Shown: positions 52,419 through 62,157 of the stretch, one piece after another
How positions within the stretch are numbered: position 1 is the stretch's first letter
Layout: every line of letters begins with the position of its first letter
NCBI RefSeq assembly: GCF_007830595.1
Contig: NZ_VLLD01000002.1
Direction: 5' to 3' (one strand)
DNA length: 64,000 bases
Source of the DNA: Treponema_B putidum
GTDB taxonomy: Bacteria; Spirochaetota; Spirochaetia; Treponematales; Treponemataceae
The notes under the pieces: model-generated
The model's input: the letters and a program-made list of their open reading frames with translations, nothing else
Database searches by the model: none
Told to the model about the DNA's origin: nothing
Position numbers and translations under genes: made by a program

Positions 52419-52949
52419 ATGAATAATATACTTGAAATTGAATTACAAGATACCGAGTGGGAATTCACTTATATTGATCATGATAGAGAAATTGTAAGAG
52501 CTATTGTAATTGATGATTATGAAAATTATTATTTTGTTAAAGTTCATAGAGATGATGATTTTGGTAAAGTAACACTGATTGAGACAGCAGGCGGCGGAGT
52601 TGAACCGAACGAAGATTTGGAAGATGCAATTAGAAGAGAACTTAAGGAAGAATTAGGTGTGGAAGTTGATATTCTTTCTAAAATAGGAATTGTCAGTGAT
52701 TACTATAATTTAATTCACAGGCATAATCTAAATAATTATTATCTTTGCAGAGTAAAGTCCTTTGATGATAAAAATATGACAAAAACAGAAGTTGAGGATT
52801 TTCATTTATCTACTTTAAAATTAACTTATGAAGAAGCTATAGATAAATATACTAAATACTCACACAGCCGATTAGGAAAACTCATAGCGAATAGAGAGGT
52901 GCCGATACTTATGAGAGCCAAAGAATTGATAAGTGATTTAAAAAATTGA
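52419..52949 (+). CDS. Nudix hydrolase
   Basis: A 176-residue protein with a complete Nudix box, GGVEPNEDLEDA then RRELKEELGV near residues 63-86 (pattern G-x5-E-x7-REL-x-EE-x-G-V), which binds Mg and hydrolyses a nucleoside diphosphate derivative. Substrate not deducible. The gene is likely leaderless, given the close -10 box. Confidence 0.92.
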   Translation: MNNILEIELQDTEWEFTYIDHDREIVRAIVIDDYENYYFVKVHRDDDFGKVTLIETAGGGVEPNEDLEDAIRRELKEELGVEVDILSKIGIVSDYYNLIHRHNLNNYYLCRVKSFDDKNMTKTEVEDFHLSTLKLTYEEAIDKYTKYSHSRLGKLIANREVPILMRAKELISDLKN

Positions 52950-53080
52950 AAAGAATTTGACTATAGAAAAAACCTAAGTTCAATAAGACTCAACATTCAT
53001 CCTTTGAAGTTTAACATTAGCTTTTGTCCTTTTCCCATCTTCTCTAAACCCATTTTTAATGCTATAATCTTATCTATAAA

Positions 53081-54172
53081 ATGAAACTGGATTTATATAT
53101 AGACAAAGACGGACAAAAGCTAAGATGCGGATATACGACGGGGAGCTGTGCGGCGGCGGCGGCTAAGGCAGCAGCTTTGATTTTGGGCGGTGAAACTATG
53201 ACCTCGGTTAAAATAGATACGCCTGCAGGACTTGTCCTTGACCTTCCGGTAGAGCATTGCCGCTCCTATAAAGACAAAGACGGAACAGCTATTGGAGAGG
53301 CCGCCGTTCAAAAAGATGCGGGGGATGATCCGGACAGCACCGACGGCATCTATATCTATGCTCGGGTCTATTATAGAAACGATGGGAAGGTTCTTATTGA
53401 CGGGGGAGAGGGTATAGGAAGAATTACCAAAAAAGGTCTTTTCGGAGAAGTAGGGGAGGCTGCCATTAATCCCGTACCCCGTCAAATGATAGAAAAAGAA
53501 GTTTTAAAGGTTTCAAAAAAGGGCTTCAATGTAGAAATTTTCAGTCCTCAAGGAGCCGAAATCGGAAAAAAAACCTTTAATAAAAATATCGGTGTTGAAG
53601 GCGGCATCTCTATTATCGGCACAAAGGGCATAGTCTATCCTATGAGCGAAGATGCCATCAAAAAAACCATCTATCTTGAAATAGACGGAATATCACAAAA
53701 TTCGAAAAAAAAAGAAATACTCTTAGTGCCCGGAAACTACGGTGAAGGCCTTAAAGAAAAGCTAAAAAACATAATAGACCTTCCCACAGTAAAAATGTCA
53801 AACTACATAGGGGATAGTTTAAGCTATGCCTATTCTAAAGGCTTTAAAACCATGACCTTGCTCGGTCATATCGGGAAATTTGCAAAACTTTCCATAGGAA
53901 TTTTTAACACTCATAACCGCACCGCCGACACCCGTATGGAAGCCTTTGTTTATTACCTTGCCATGCATGGGTCAAACAAAAAAACAATCGAAACGGTCAA
54001 TGCCTTTTTAGCTGCCGAAGAAGCCTTCAACTATCTTGTTGAAAACAAGATGGAAATTATCATCAAAGCTATGGAAAGAGGAGCTGAAGAAAGAATCAAA
54101 AAATACCTCAAGGATGACAGCATTTCGATAAGGGTTTTAATATATTCAATGAAATACGGCCTTGTAGAATAA
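53081..54172 (+). CDS. cbiD: Cobalt-precorrin-5B C1-methyltransferase
   Basis: A 363-residue SAM-dependent enzyme of anaerobic cobalamin synthesis. LRCGYTTGSCAAAAAKAA near residue 14 is the CbiD signature, and VPGNYGEGL near 225, SNYIGDSL near 244 and LLGHIGKFAKLSIGIFNTHNRTAD near 264 agree. No other cbi gene is in the window. TATAAT at 53063-53068 lies 12 nt before the ATG and no Shine-Dalgarno is seen. Confidence 0.95.
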   Translation: MKLDLYIDKDGQKLRCGYTTGSCAAAAAKAAALILGGETMTSVKIDTPAGLVLDLPVEHCRSYKDKDGTAIGEAAVQKDAGDDPDSTDGIYIYARVYYRNDGKVLIDGGEGIGRITKKGLFGEVGEAAINPVPRQMIEKEVLKVSKKGFNVEIFSPQGAEIGKKTFNKNIGVEGGISIIGTKGIVYPMSEDAIKKTIYLEIDGISQNSKKKEILLVPGNYGEGLKEKLKNIIDLPTVKMSNYIGDSLSYAYSKGFKTMTLLGHIGKFAKLSIGIFNTHNRTADTRMEAFVYYLAMHGSNKKTIETVNAFLAAEEAFNYLVENKMEIIIKAMERGAEERIKKYLKDDSISIRVLIYSMKYGLVE

Positions 54173-54299
54173 ACAATTTATAGAAAAAAAATTCTAAAGT
54201 TATCAAATTAAAACTTGCTATTTTAGTAAACATATTGTACAATTAAAGGTATAAGTGGAGTTAACTTAGGTTAATATATATGACATAAGGAGTATGCAA

Positions 54300-56129
54300 A
54301 TGAGTCGACTTGAGATATTTTCACAAAATCGGTCTCAAATTATAATTGAAGAACTGTATGAGAATCTTCAACATAGAATTGAAGCAAGTCCGCCCGGACT
54401 TTGCCCCGTTTACATAACACGTGCCTTTATCGAAATGTGTCATGCCCAAACTTGCGGAAAATGTGTGCCATGCCGTATCGGTCTTTTACAGTTAAAGCAT
54501 ATTTTAACTGATGTTCTAAACGGAAAAGCTGAAATGGAAACCATCAAACTTATTGAAGAAACTGCAAAGTCGATAAGAGAGACAGCAGACTGCGCACTGG
54601 GGTATGAAGCAGCCGATATGGTTTATAAAAGCATAATCTATTGCCGTGATGACTTCGAAGAACATATAAAACACGGAAGATGCGGCTGTATAACAACTCA
54701 GCCCGTACCCTGTGTAGCCCTTTGTCCTGCAAATGTGGATATTCCGGGCTATATTGCCCTTGTCAGGGATGAAAGATATGCCGATGCTGTCCGTTTAATC
54801 AGAAAGGACAATCCTTTTCCTTCTACATGTGCCTTTATCTGTGAACATCCTTGCGAACATAGGTGCCGGCGAAACATGGTAGACAGTGCCATAAATATAC
54901 GAGGACTAAAAAGAGTTGCCGTTGAATTTGCTGGAAAAGTTCCGCCCCCTCCATGTGCACCTTCTACAGGAAAGACTATAGCCATAGTCGGAGGCGGTCC
55001 TGCAGGGCTTACCGCTGCTTATTATCTACAGCTCATGGGGCATCAGACAACCGTATATGAAATGCTGCCCAAATTAGGAGGCATGCTCCGTTACGGTATA
55101 CCTAATTACCGGCTTCCTAAGGACAGGTTGGACGAAGATATAAATGCAATTCTCGAAACCGGAGTTAAGGTTATCTACGGTAAAAAAATAGGAACCGATA
55201 TAGAACTCAATGAACTTATAAAAAATAATGATGCGGCTATTATAGCAATTGGAGCCTCAACCGACAAAAAACTGGGCATTGAAGGAGAAGATGCTGAAGG
55301 TGTTATCTCTGCCGTTAAATTTCTTAGAGATGTGGGAATGGATAAAGGCATGGATTTAACAGGTAAAAAAACAGCGATAATAGGAGGCGGAAACGTCGCC
55401 ATGGATGCAGTGCGGACGGCTGTCCGCTTAAAATCGGAAAAAGTTACCTGTCTTTACCGAAGGCGTGTAGCCGATATGACGGCTCTTCCTGCCGAAATAG
55501 AAGGAGCCTTAGCCGAAGGTGTTGAAATGATGACCCTAAAAGCTCCTTCAAAACTCGAAGTAAAGAATGGAAAACTCACAGGCGTTTGGGTTACTCCTCA
55601 GATGATTTCCAAAATAAAAGAGGACAGAGCCTCCGTTGTATCTACGGGGGAACCTGATATTTTTATTCCGTGTGAGGTACTTGTTGTTGCAATAGGACAG
55701 GATATAGAAACTCAGCATTATGAAGAATCAGGTATACCGATTGATAGGGGCAAGCTTTTTACGATGCCCAGCGCAAGTTTTAAAGGAATTCCGGGATTAT
55801 TTTCAGGAGGGGATTGTGCTTCAGGCCCCTCAACTGTTATAAAAGCCATTGCCGCCGGAAAGGTTATGGCTGCAAACATAGACGAATATTTAGGCTACAG
55901 CCACACTATAAGCTGTGATATAGAAATCCCCATTCCCAATATAGATGATCGTCTTGCCTGCGGAAGGGTTGAGCTTGGAGAGAGGGAAGCTTCTGAAAGG
56001 ATTAAGGATTTTGAAGGTGTAGAATTCTGTATGAGTAAAAAAGAGGCTTGTCAGGAATCGAACCGTTGTCTTAAATGCGATCACTTCGGCTTTGGAATAT
56101 TTAAGGGAGGGCGTGAACGATTATGGTAA
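54300..56129 (+). CDS. Hydrogenase-associated NAD(P)H oxidoreductase (NuoF-type FeS tail + GltD-like flavoprotein)
   Basis: About 609 residues. Residues ~45-110 (CGKCVPCRIGLLQL, DCALGYEAADM) match the 4Fe-4S end of NuoF. Residues ~135-215 (CVALCPANVDIPGYI, CEHPCEHRCRR) are the FeS-helical domain of GltD/DPD-type proteins. Residues ~220-540 are an FAD/NAD(P) unit: IAIVGGGPAGLTAAYYLQ, LGGMLRYGIPNYRLPK, AIIGGGNVAMDAVRTA and LFSGGDCASGPSTVIKAIA. ATG 54300 has AAGGAG seven bases upstream; an ATG at 54294 is too close. It overlaps the hydrogenase gene by 7 nt and should exchange electrons between NAD(P)H and it. Confidence 0.88.
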   Translation: MSRLEIFSQNRSQIIIEELYENLQHRIEASPPGLCPVYITRAFIEMCHAQTCGKCVPCRIGLLQLKHILTDVLNGKAEMETIKLIEETAKSIRETADCALGYEAADMVYKSIIYCRDDFEEHIKHGRCGCITTQPVPCVALCPANVDIPGYIALVRDERYADAVRLIRKDNPFPSTCAFICEHPCEHRCRRNMVDSAINIRGLKRVAVEFAGKVPPPPCAPSTGKTIAIVGGGPAGLTAAYYLQLMGHQTTVYEMLPKLGGMLRYGIPNYRLPKDRLDEDINAILETGVKVIYGKKIGTDIELNELIKNNDAAIIAIGASTDKKLGIEGEDAEGVISAVKFLRDVGMDKGMDLTGKKTAIIGGGNVAMDAVRTAVRLKSEKVTCLYRRRVADMTALPAEIEGALAEGVEMMTLKAPSKLEVKNGKLTGVWVTPQMISKIKEDRASVVSTGEPDIFIPCEVLVVAIGQDIETQHYEESGIPIDRGKLFTMPSASFKGIPGLFSGGDCASGPSTVIKAIAAGKVMAANIDEYLGYSHTISCDIEIPIPNIDDRLACGRVELGEREASERIKDFEGVEFCMSKKEACQESNRCLKCDHFGFGIFKGGRERLW

Positions 56130-57913
56130 ACTTAACTATAGATAATATAAAAATATCGGCTAAAGAAAACATGACTATTATGGAAGCTGCAGAAAGCGCC
56201 GGAATCCCTATACCAAAACTTTGTTTTTTAAAGGGAATTAATGAAATTGCTGCCTGCCGCGTATGTGTAGTTGAGTTGGAAGGAAAGGAAAAACTTATAA
56301 CCGCTTGTAACAACACTGTTGAAGAAGGAATGGTTGTATACACTAATAGCCCGAAGGTAAGGCTTGACAGAAGAAGAACCGTTCAGATGATTTTGTCTCA
56401 ACATGATTGTAAATGTGCAACCTGTGTAAGAAGCGGAAACTGTTCCTTACAAACCCTTGCAAACGATCTTAATATTCAAGATGTATTATATGAAGAACAG
56501 CTTGAACACCAGCCATGGGATAAGAATTTCCCTCTTATACGGGATTCAAAAAAATGTATTAAATGTATGCGATGTATTCAGGTTTGCGATAAAGTTCAAG
56601 GTCTTAATATCTGGGAATTGGAAGGAACGGGTGCCAGAACTACAATAAATGTTTCAGGCTCAAGGACTATAGCCGAAGCAGACTGCTCTTTATGCGGGCA
56701 GTGCATAACACATTGTCCTGTGGGTGCCTTGAGGGAAAGAGACGACACGGAAAAATTCTGGAGGGCAGTTGCCGACCCTGATAAGGTTGTTGTTGTGCAA
56801 GTTGCCCCTGCAATCCGTACTGCTTGGGGAGAACACTTAGGGCTTGATTTAAAAGATGCTTCCGTAAACAAAATATTTGATGCCCTAAAACGAATGGGTG
56901 CCGACTATGTTTTTGATACAAGTTTTTCGGCCGACTTAACCATAATGGAAGAAGCCTACGAATTCCTTGAGCGTTTTTCTAAGGGTGAGCTAAAAGATAA
57001 ACCGATGTTTACCTCCTGTTGTCCGGGATGGGTTCGTTTTATAAAAAGCCAATATCCTCATTTGGTTTCTTATCTTTCTTCGGCAAAATCTCCTATGCAG
57101 ATGTTCGGGGCGGTTATGAAGTCATACTTTGCTGAGTCAATCGGTAAAAAACCTGAGGATATTTTTTCCGTTGCAATTATGCCCTGTGTTGCAAAAAAAG
57201 GCGAGATTAATATGGAGCTTTTCTACGGCGAGTATGCAGGACATGATATGGACTGTGTTTTGACTACGCGGGAATTTGTAAGAATGATTAAGTCTGCTCA
57301 TATTCTCCCCGAAACCCTTAAAGAAACGGAACCTGATAAGCTTTTCCATGATGCTTCAGGTGCGGGAATTATTTTCGGAGCTACAGGCGGTGTTATGGAA
57401 GCGGCCTTGCGTACAGCCTATTATGCCATAATGGGAGAAAATTGTCCGCCGGATGCTTTTAAAGTTGTAAGGCATTCTTCGCAAGATGAGTCGGGAATTA
57501 TTGAAGCCTCTTTTACATTAAAAGAGAATAATTTGAGTGTTGCCGTGACCAGCGGACTTGCCAATACAAGGCGGCTTATAGATTCTATCGAAGCAGGAGA
57601 AAAGCATTATGATTTTGTAGAAATTATGGCTTGCCCCGGAGGCTGTGTAGGAGGCGGAGGTCAGCCCATACATGATAGCTTTGAATTGGCCTTTGAACGA
57701 GGACAAAATCTTTATTTTATCGACAGTAATTCAAAAATAAGATATTCGCATGAAAATGAGGATATAAAGAATTTATATAATAACTTCTTTGAAAAGCCGA
57801 ACAGTCATAAGGCTCACAGTCTTTTGCATACGGACCATTTTATATGGGAAATGCCGAGAAGTCCGAAGCGGGATCGAAAGGGCTATGTTATAAACGAGAG
57901 ATTTCAATCGTAA
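56123..57913 (+). CDS. [FeFe]-hydrogenase catalytic subunit
   Basis: A 596-residue enzyme. Residues ~1-75: 2Fe-2S ferredoxin (CFLKGINEIAACRVC). CKCATCVRSGNCSLQ near 93 is the His-Cys3 cluster. Two 4Fe-4S sites follow (CIKCMRCIQVC near 146, CSLCGQCITHC near 190). The H-cluster motifs are intact: TSCCPGWVRF near 293 (L1), MPCVAKKGE near 352 (L2) and MACPGGCVGGGGQP near 503 (L3). Produces or consumes H2. Named HndD/HydA in relatives; paired here with the GltD-like subunit, as in group A2 (glutamate synthase-linked). HydEFG maturases are not in the window. Confidence 0.95.
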   Translation: MVNLTIDNIKISAKENMTIMEAAESAGIPIPKLCFLKGINEIAACRVCVVELEGKEKLITACNNTVEEGMVVYTNSPKVRLDRRRTVQMILSQHDCKCATCVRSGNCSLQTLANDLNIQDVLYEEQLEHQPWDKNFPLIRDSKKCIKCMRCIQVCDKVQGLNIWELEGTGARTTINVSGSRTIAEADCSLCGQCITHCPVGALRERDDTEKFWRAVADPDKVVVVQVAPAIRTAWGEHLGLDLKDASVNKIFDALKRMGADYVFDTSFSADLTIMEEAYEFLERFSKGELKDKPMFTSCCPGWVRFIKSQYPHLVSYLSSAKSPMQMFGAVMKSYFAESIGKKPEDIFSVAIMPCVAKKGEINMELFYGEYAGHDMDCVLTTREFVRMIKSAHILPETLKETEPDKLFHDASGAGIIFGATGGVMEAALRTAYYAIMGENCPPDAFKVVRHSSQDESGIIEASFTLKENNLSVAVTSGLANTRRLIDSIEAGEKHYDFVEIMACPGGCVGGGGQPIHDSFELAFERGQNLYFIDSNSKIRYSHENEDIKNLYNNFFEKPNSHKAHSLLHTDHFIWEMPRSPKRDRKGYVINERFQS

Positions 57914-57929
57914 TTTATAGAACAGATTT

Positions 57930-59582
57930 TTAAATCTGCATCTTTTTGGTGTTGCCGTATAGTTCTTCACGCAGTTTTTTGACGTGCTCGTCTTTTATAT
58001 AGTCGTCAAAATTCATCATCCTGTCGATTACGCCGTTGGGGGTAATTTCGATAATTCTATTTGCAATTGAAGAAATAAATTCATGGTCGTGAGAGTTAAA
58101 AAGAATAACACCGGGGAATTCTACAAGGGCATCGTTTAAGCTCGTGATAGCTTCAAGATCGAGATGGTTTGTCGGCTCATCCAATATTAAAACATTTGCT
58201 CCCGAAAGCATGAGCTTACTCAATATACAGCGCACCTTTTCGCCTCCGGATAGAACATTTACGGGCTTTAAGGACTCATCACCCGAAAAAAGCATTCGGC
58301 CTAAAAAGCCTCTTACATAGGCATCATCTTGGTCGGGGGAATATTGTTTAAGCCATTCGGTAATATTTAAATCGTTATTAAAGTACTCGGAATTGTCCTT
58401 ATTAAGATATGCATAGGATACTGTCTGTCCCCAGTAAACATCTCCCGAATCGGGGCTTAATTTTCCGGTTAAAATATCGAAGAGGGCGGTTTTTGAATTA
58501 TGCTCTTGACCTACAAAGGCTATCTTATCGGTTCTGTTTACCGTAAACGAAAAATCGCTTAAAAGCTGAATTCCTTTTTCTTCGGCCGTGTCGGGCGTTT
58601 TATAAGAGATTTTTTCGGTGCGGACAACATTGTTTCCGATTTCCCTATTGGGTTTAAAATGAACATAAGGGAATTTGCGGCTTGTAACTTCAATTTCTTC
58701 TAAGGCCAGTTTATCATAAACTTTTTTTCGGCTGGTTGCCTGACGGCTCTTTGCAGCATTTGAGGCAAAACGTAAGATAAACTCCCTCAAATCCTTCATT
58801 TTCTCCTCTCTCTTTTTTTGTTGGTCCTTAGCCTGCCTTTGCATAATCCTGCTCATCTGGTACCAGAAATCGTAGTTACCAGAATACATGCGGATTTTGC
58901 CGTAGTCAATGTCGCAAACATGGGTACAAACCGTATTTAAAAAATGTCTGTCGTGAGAAACAACAATTATAATATTGGGAAAGTCTATTAAAAACTCTTC
59001 AAGCCATGCTATGGATTCAAGGTCTAAACCGTTTGTCGGTTCGTCCAAAAGAAGAATATCGGGAGTTCCGAAGATAGCCTGAGCCAGCAAAACCCTTACC
59101 TTCTGCCCCTCATCAAGTTCGCTCATCATTCTGTCATGATAGTTTTCGTCAAGGCCTAAACCTGAAAGAATTTGCTCTATTTGATTTTCAGCTTCCCAGC
59201 CGTTTAAATCGGCAAATTCCGCCTCCAGCTCCGAAGCCCTTATTCCGTCTTCTTCGCTAAAATTCTCTTTTGCATAAATGGCTTCTCTTTCATTTCTAAT
59301 ATTGTAGAGCTTAGGATAGCCCATAAAAACCGTGTCTTTTACACTGTATTCGTCAAAGGCAAAGTGATCCTGCCTTAAAACAGCCATTCTCTCGCCGGGG
59401 GTAATACTGAACTCACCGGAATCGTGTTCCAATTCTCCCGAAAGCACTTTTAAAAAAGTGGACTTTCCGGCTCCGTTTGCACCGATAATTCCGTAGCAGT
59501 TGCCTTTTGTAAATTTTAAATTGACATCTTTAAAAAGAGGCCTGTCGCCGAACTTTAAACTTAAATCGCTTACTGTAATCAT
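57930..59582 (-). CDS. ABC-F ATPase (YbiT-like)
   Basis: A 550-residue protein with two ABC cassettes and no membrane part. Walker A GANGAGKST near 36; first signature MSELDEGQKVRVLLAQ near 147 (degenerate like YbiT); LLLDEPTNGLDLES near 166; an inter-domain linker 240-310 rich in Lys/Arg; second signature LSGGEKVRC near 430 and LILDEPTNHLDLEA near 450. ABC-F proteins act on the ribosome. The -10 box lies 8 nt from the ATG, so the mRNA is likely leaderless. Ends 16 nt from the hydrogenase stop, convergent. Confidence 0.92.
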   Translation of the reverse strand: MITVSDLSLKFGDRPLFKDVNLKFTKGNCYGIIGANGAGKSTFLKVLSGELEHDSGEFSITPGERMAVLRQDHFAFDEYSVKDTVFMGYPKLYNIRNEREAIYAKENFSEEDGIRASELEAEFADLNGWEAENQIEQILSGLGLDENYHDRMMSELDEGQKVRVLLAQAIFGTPDILLLDEPTNGLDLESIAWLEEFLIDFPNIIIVVSHDRHFLNTVCTHVCDIDYGKIRMYSGNYDFWYQMSRIMQRQAKDQQKKREEKMKDLREFILRFASNAAKSRQATSRKKVYDKLALEEIEVTSRKFPYVHFKPNREIGNNVVRTEKISYKTPDTAEEKGIQLLSDFSFTVNRTDKIAFVGQEHNSKTALFDILTGKLSPDSGDVYWGQTVSYAYLNKDNSEYFNNDLNITEWLKQYSPDQDDAYVRGFLGRMLFSGDESLKPVNVLSGGEKVRCILSKLMLSGANVLILDEPTNHLDLEAITSLNDALVEFPGVILFNSHDHEFISSIANRIIEITPNGVIDRMMNFDDYIKDEHVKKLREELYGNTKKMQI

Positions 59583-59590
59583 AAACTACA

Positions 59591-59619
59591 ATAATACAAT
59601 AAAGGGAATAAAATGTCAA
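59591..59619 (-). promoter_or_regulatory. Promoter for leaderless ABC-F mRNA
   Basis: On the minus strand TTGACA (59614-59619), 17-nt spacer, TATTAT (59591-59596), 8 nt before the ATG at 59582. Confidence 0.65.
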
Positions 59620-59651
59620 TCAATTCAATTTTTGTGTCAAAATTTTATGCA

Positions 59652-60506
59652 TCAATTTAATTTAGGCGAGGAAGAACCCGACCAGCCGAGCTTTGACCTA
59701 AGGGCCTTGTAAAAATTATCTGGAGAGCAGCCTGCCATTTTTACCTTATTTGGAGATTCGCTTATTATAACCTCATCGCTTTCTTTTAAAGAAACCATTT
59801 CCTGTCCGTCAATTGAAACTATAATATCTTTCACTCTTGCAGGAAGAATTTTTATCTTCATTTGACCCGATGACGGAAGAACCAAGGGGCGGTTCGATAA
59901 CGAAAAGGGAGAAATAGGAGTTAAAACAAAGGCCGAAACATCGGGATCCAAAATCGGCCCGCCTGAGGCTGCCGAGTAGGCAGTTGAACCTGTAGGAGTG
60001 GAAACAATCACCCCATCAGCTCTAAAAATACCGAAAGAAATTCCGTTAAACGAAATATCCAAGTTTATCAGCTTTGCTATGCCCGAACCGGAAACTACAA
60101 TATCGTTTAAGGCTTCATATTTTACAATTTCTTTATCTTTCCGCTTTATTGAAGCTGAAAGAAGCATTCTTTTATGTAAGGCTTGTTTTCCGTTTAAGAG
60201 GTGTAAAAGTTCATCTTCCCATTCTTTAGGTTCGATATTTGCTATAAAGCCGAAGCGCCCTAAATTTATCGGAAAAACGGGGATATGCCGCGGAGCACTA
60301 TAACGGGCAGTAAATAAAACCGTACCGTCTCCGCCAAGGCTTATTGCAAGATCATAGTCTTCATTTAATTCGGGAGAATGGGAGATTCCGTCATATTTAT
60401 ATACAAAAGAATCGACTCCCTTTGCCGATAAAAAAGTTTCGATTTCTTTACAAATATTTTTTGCATTCGGTTTTTCAATACTTAAAACTATAAGGGCTTT
60501 TTTCAA
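59652..60506 (-). CDS. nadK: NAD kinase
   Basis: A 284-residue enzyme phosphorylating NAD to NADP. SLGGDGTVLFTARYS near 57 is the GGDG motif, NLGRFGFIAN near 82 the second and DGVIVSTPTGSTAYSAASGG near 165 the third. The start is TTG 60506 because an in-frame stop lies just upstream and AGGAAG is correctly placed. The last ten residues form a Gly/Ser tail. Confidence 0.93.
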   Translation of the reverse strand: MKKALIVLSIEKPNAKNICKEIETFLSAKGVDSFVYKYDGISHSPELNEDYDLAISLGGDGTVLFTARYSAPRHIPVFPINLGRFGFIANIEPKEWEDELLHLLNGKQALHKRMLLSASIKRKDKEIVKYEALNDIVVSGSGIAKLINLDISFNGISFGIFRADGVIVSTPTGSTAYSAASGGPILDPDVSAFVLTPISPFSLSNRPLVLPSSGQMKIKILPARVKDIIVSIDGQEMVSLKESDEVIISESPNKVKMAGCSPDNFYKALRSKLGWSGSSSPKLN

Positions 60507-60545
60507 AATTCATCTTCCTTAAAAAGACTCAAGTTTAACTAAAAA

Positions 60546-61571
60546 TTAGGGAAGGGTAGCTAAAACCCTTGCAATCTCTGCCGATTTTTTTGCACCCAAT
60601 CGCGGATAAAGAGGAAAAAGAACACATCTTAGTAAAAGAGATGATGCATTTATAAAGCTTTCTTTACTTTCTTTTAGGTATTCGACGGTAGAATTTTTAA
60701 AAGCAAGCTCTATGTCTATGTCCTTTTTTGCTGCATATTTTTGTATATCCGAAACTCCCGAATTTAAAATAACCGGAAAAGAATAAACCGGATTTACCGT
60801 GTCTTCTTTTTGAGCTATCGTTTTATGTTTCCCCTGCATCAAAGAGCGGATATAGGACTCGTGCATTTCCTTGCGCTGCTCCATATTTTTTGACATCTGT
60901 TTTAGCTGGACAAAGGCCAAGGAAGCATTTATGTCGGGCAATTGGTCCGTAAGAGGGGATTCGTCATAAAGTTTTTTTAAAACTATTGCATTCCGCCTTT
61001 CGGGAGCAAGTAAGACAGCTCCGCCTCCTCCTGTCAGAATATCCTTTTCTTCCAGTCCCAAAATCGAAAAGACTCCCATACTGCCGGCATATTTTTCCTT
61101 GTAGGCAGCTCCTGCACTTTGAGAAATATCCTCTATTACGGGAATGTTTAAGCTTAATATCTTTTCGATATCGGGTAAAAAGCCCAATGTTTCATGTAGG
61201 ACAAGAACTCTGCCGCCGGCTTGAACCGCATTTTCAATGCTCTCAAAGGAAGGAAAAACGGAATCGGCTTCTACATCAAGCACAATCGGTTTATACCCTT
61301 GGCGGTTTAATTCTACATATTGCCAAGAGGGGGCAAGGCTTGAGATAATAACCGGTGCTCCATTTTCAAGGTTTAAGGCTTTTAAAGCATAGTTTAAAGC
61401 TATGGCCGGGCTTCTAAACGCAGCGGCTCCGGATGTTTGAAAGACTTCGCAAACCTGCTTGATAAGTTTTTGGTTCATCTCGCCGGGGCCTATTTTTTCC
61501 TCGACCATACATGTAAGAACAGCATCCATTTCGGAACGTCTTATAGTGGAACTGTAAACGGGTATTTTCAT
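60546..61571 (-). CDS. DegT/DnrJ-type PLP aminotransferase-like protein
   Basis: A 341-residue protein of the sugar aminotransferase fold type. PVIEDISQSAGAAY near 158 and the segment SILGLEEKDILTGGGGAVLL near 184 match the PLP pocket; the lysine of EEKDILTGGGG sits where family members have K..TTGEGG, so the enzyme may be active. Shorter than typical (~370-400). Ends 40 nt before the NAD kinase start on the same strand. Possible role in surface sugar synthesis, but no glycan genes are beside it. Confidence 0.78.
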   Translation of the reverse strand: MKIPVYSSTIRRSEMDAVLTCMVEEKIGPGEMNQKLIKQVCEVFQTSGAAAFRSPAIALNYALKALNLENGAPVIISSLAPSWQYVELNRQGYKPIVLDVEADSVFPSFESIENAVQAGGRVLVLHETLGFLPDIEKILSLNIPVIEDISQSAGAAYKEKYAGSMGVFSILGLEEKDILTGGGGAVLLAPERRNAIVLKKLYDESPLTDQLPDINASLAFVQLKQMSKNMEQRKEMHESYIRSLMQGKHKTIAQKEDTVNPVYSFPVILNSGVSDIQKYAAKKDIDIELAFKNSTVEYLKESKESFINASSLLLRCVLFPLYPRLGAKKSAEIARVLATLP

Positions 61572-61576
61572 AATTT

Positions 61577-62083
61577 TTATAGATTCGTAATCTTTTGTAA
61601 TTCTTTTGGATTAAAGAGCCTGTGAATATCCAAGATTATTAAATAGCCCGGATCACGGCGGACAACGCCGTTAATGTATTCGGCTCCGATACCTGCAATC
61701 ATCTGGGGCGGAGGCTGTATTTCTTCTTTTTTTACGTCAACAACACGGGCTACTCTATCAATTATAATACCTATCTTGTTGTTTTCGACCTTTATGATTA
61801 TAAAGCCGCCCAAAAATTCATCCCCTTCATCCAAAGAGGCCTTTTTTATGTGAAACCTCTTGTGAAGACTTATTACCGGAATGATTTCACTTCGTAGGTT
61901 AAAAATTCCTTCAACATAATACGGAGCATTAGGAATAGGCCTTACATCTTGAACCCTGACTATTTGGTCAACATCCATAATCTCTACGCCGTATAGTTCT
62001 TCTCCAAGTTGGAATGTAACTAATTTTAAAAGGTCATCATTTTCAACCTTGGCCTTTTTGTTAAGGCCTCCTGCATTTGCCAT
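61577..62083 (-). CDS. cheW: Chemotaxis adaptor CheW
   Basis: A 168-residue adaptor linking chemoreceptors to CheA. LVTFQLGEELYGVEIMDVDQIVRV near 22, PNAPYYVEGIFNLRSEIIPVISLHKRF near 53 and IIDRVARVVDVKKEEIQPPP near 107 fit CheW. ATG 62083 has GGAGGAAGG upstream; an earlier in-frame start overlaps it. The usual chemotaxis genes are not beside it. It overlaps nothing and is separated by 5 nt from the aminotransferase start. Confidence 0.95.
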   Translation of the reverse strand: MANAGGLNKKAKVENDDLLKLVTFQLGEELYGVEIMDVDQIVRVQDVRPIPNAPYYVEGIFNLRSEIIPVISLHKRFHIKKASLDEGDEFLGGFIIIKVENNKIGIIIDRVARVVDVKKEEIQPPPQMIAGIGAEYINGVVRRDPGYLIILDIHRLFNPKELQKITNL

Positions 62084-62157
62084 ATAGTTTCCTTCCTCCA
62101 ATATTCTAAGATATTATCATACATACACATAAAATTCAAGGGTAAAATGGAGTTTTA

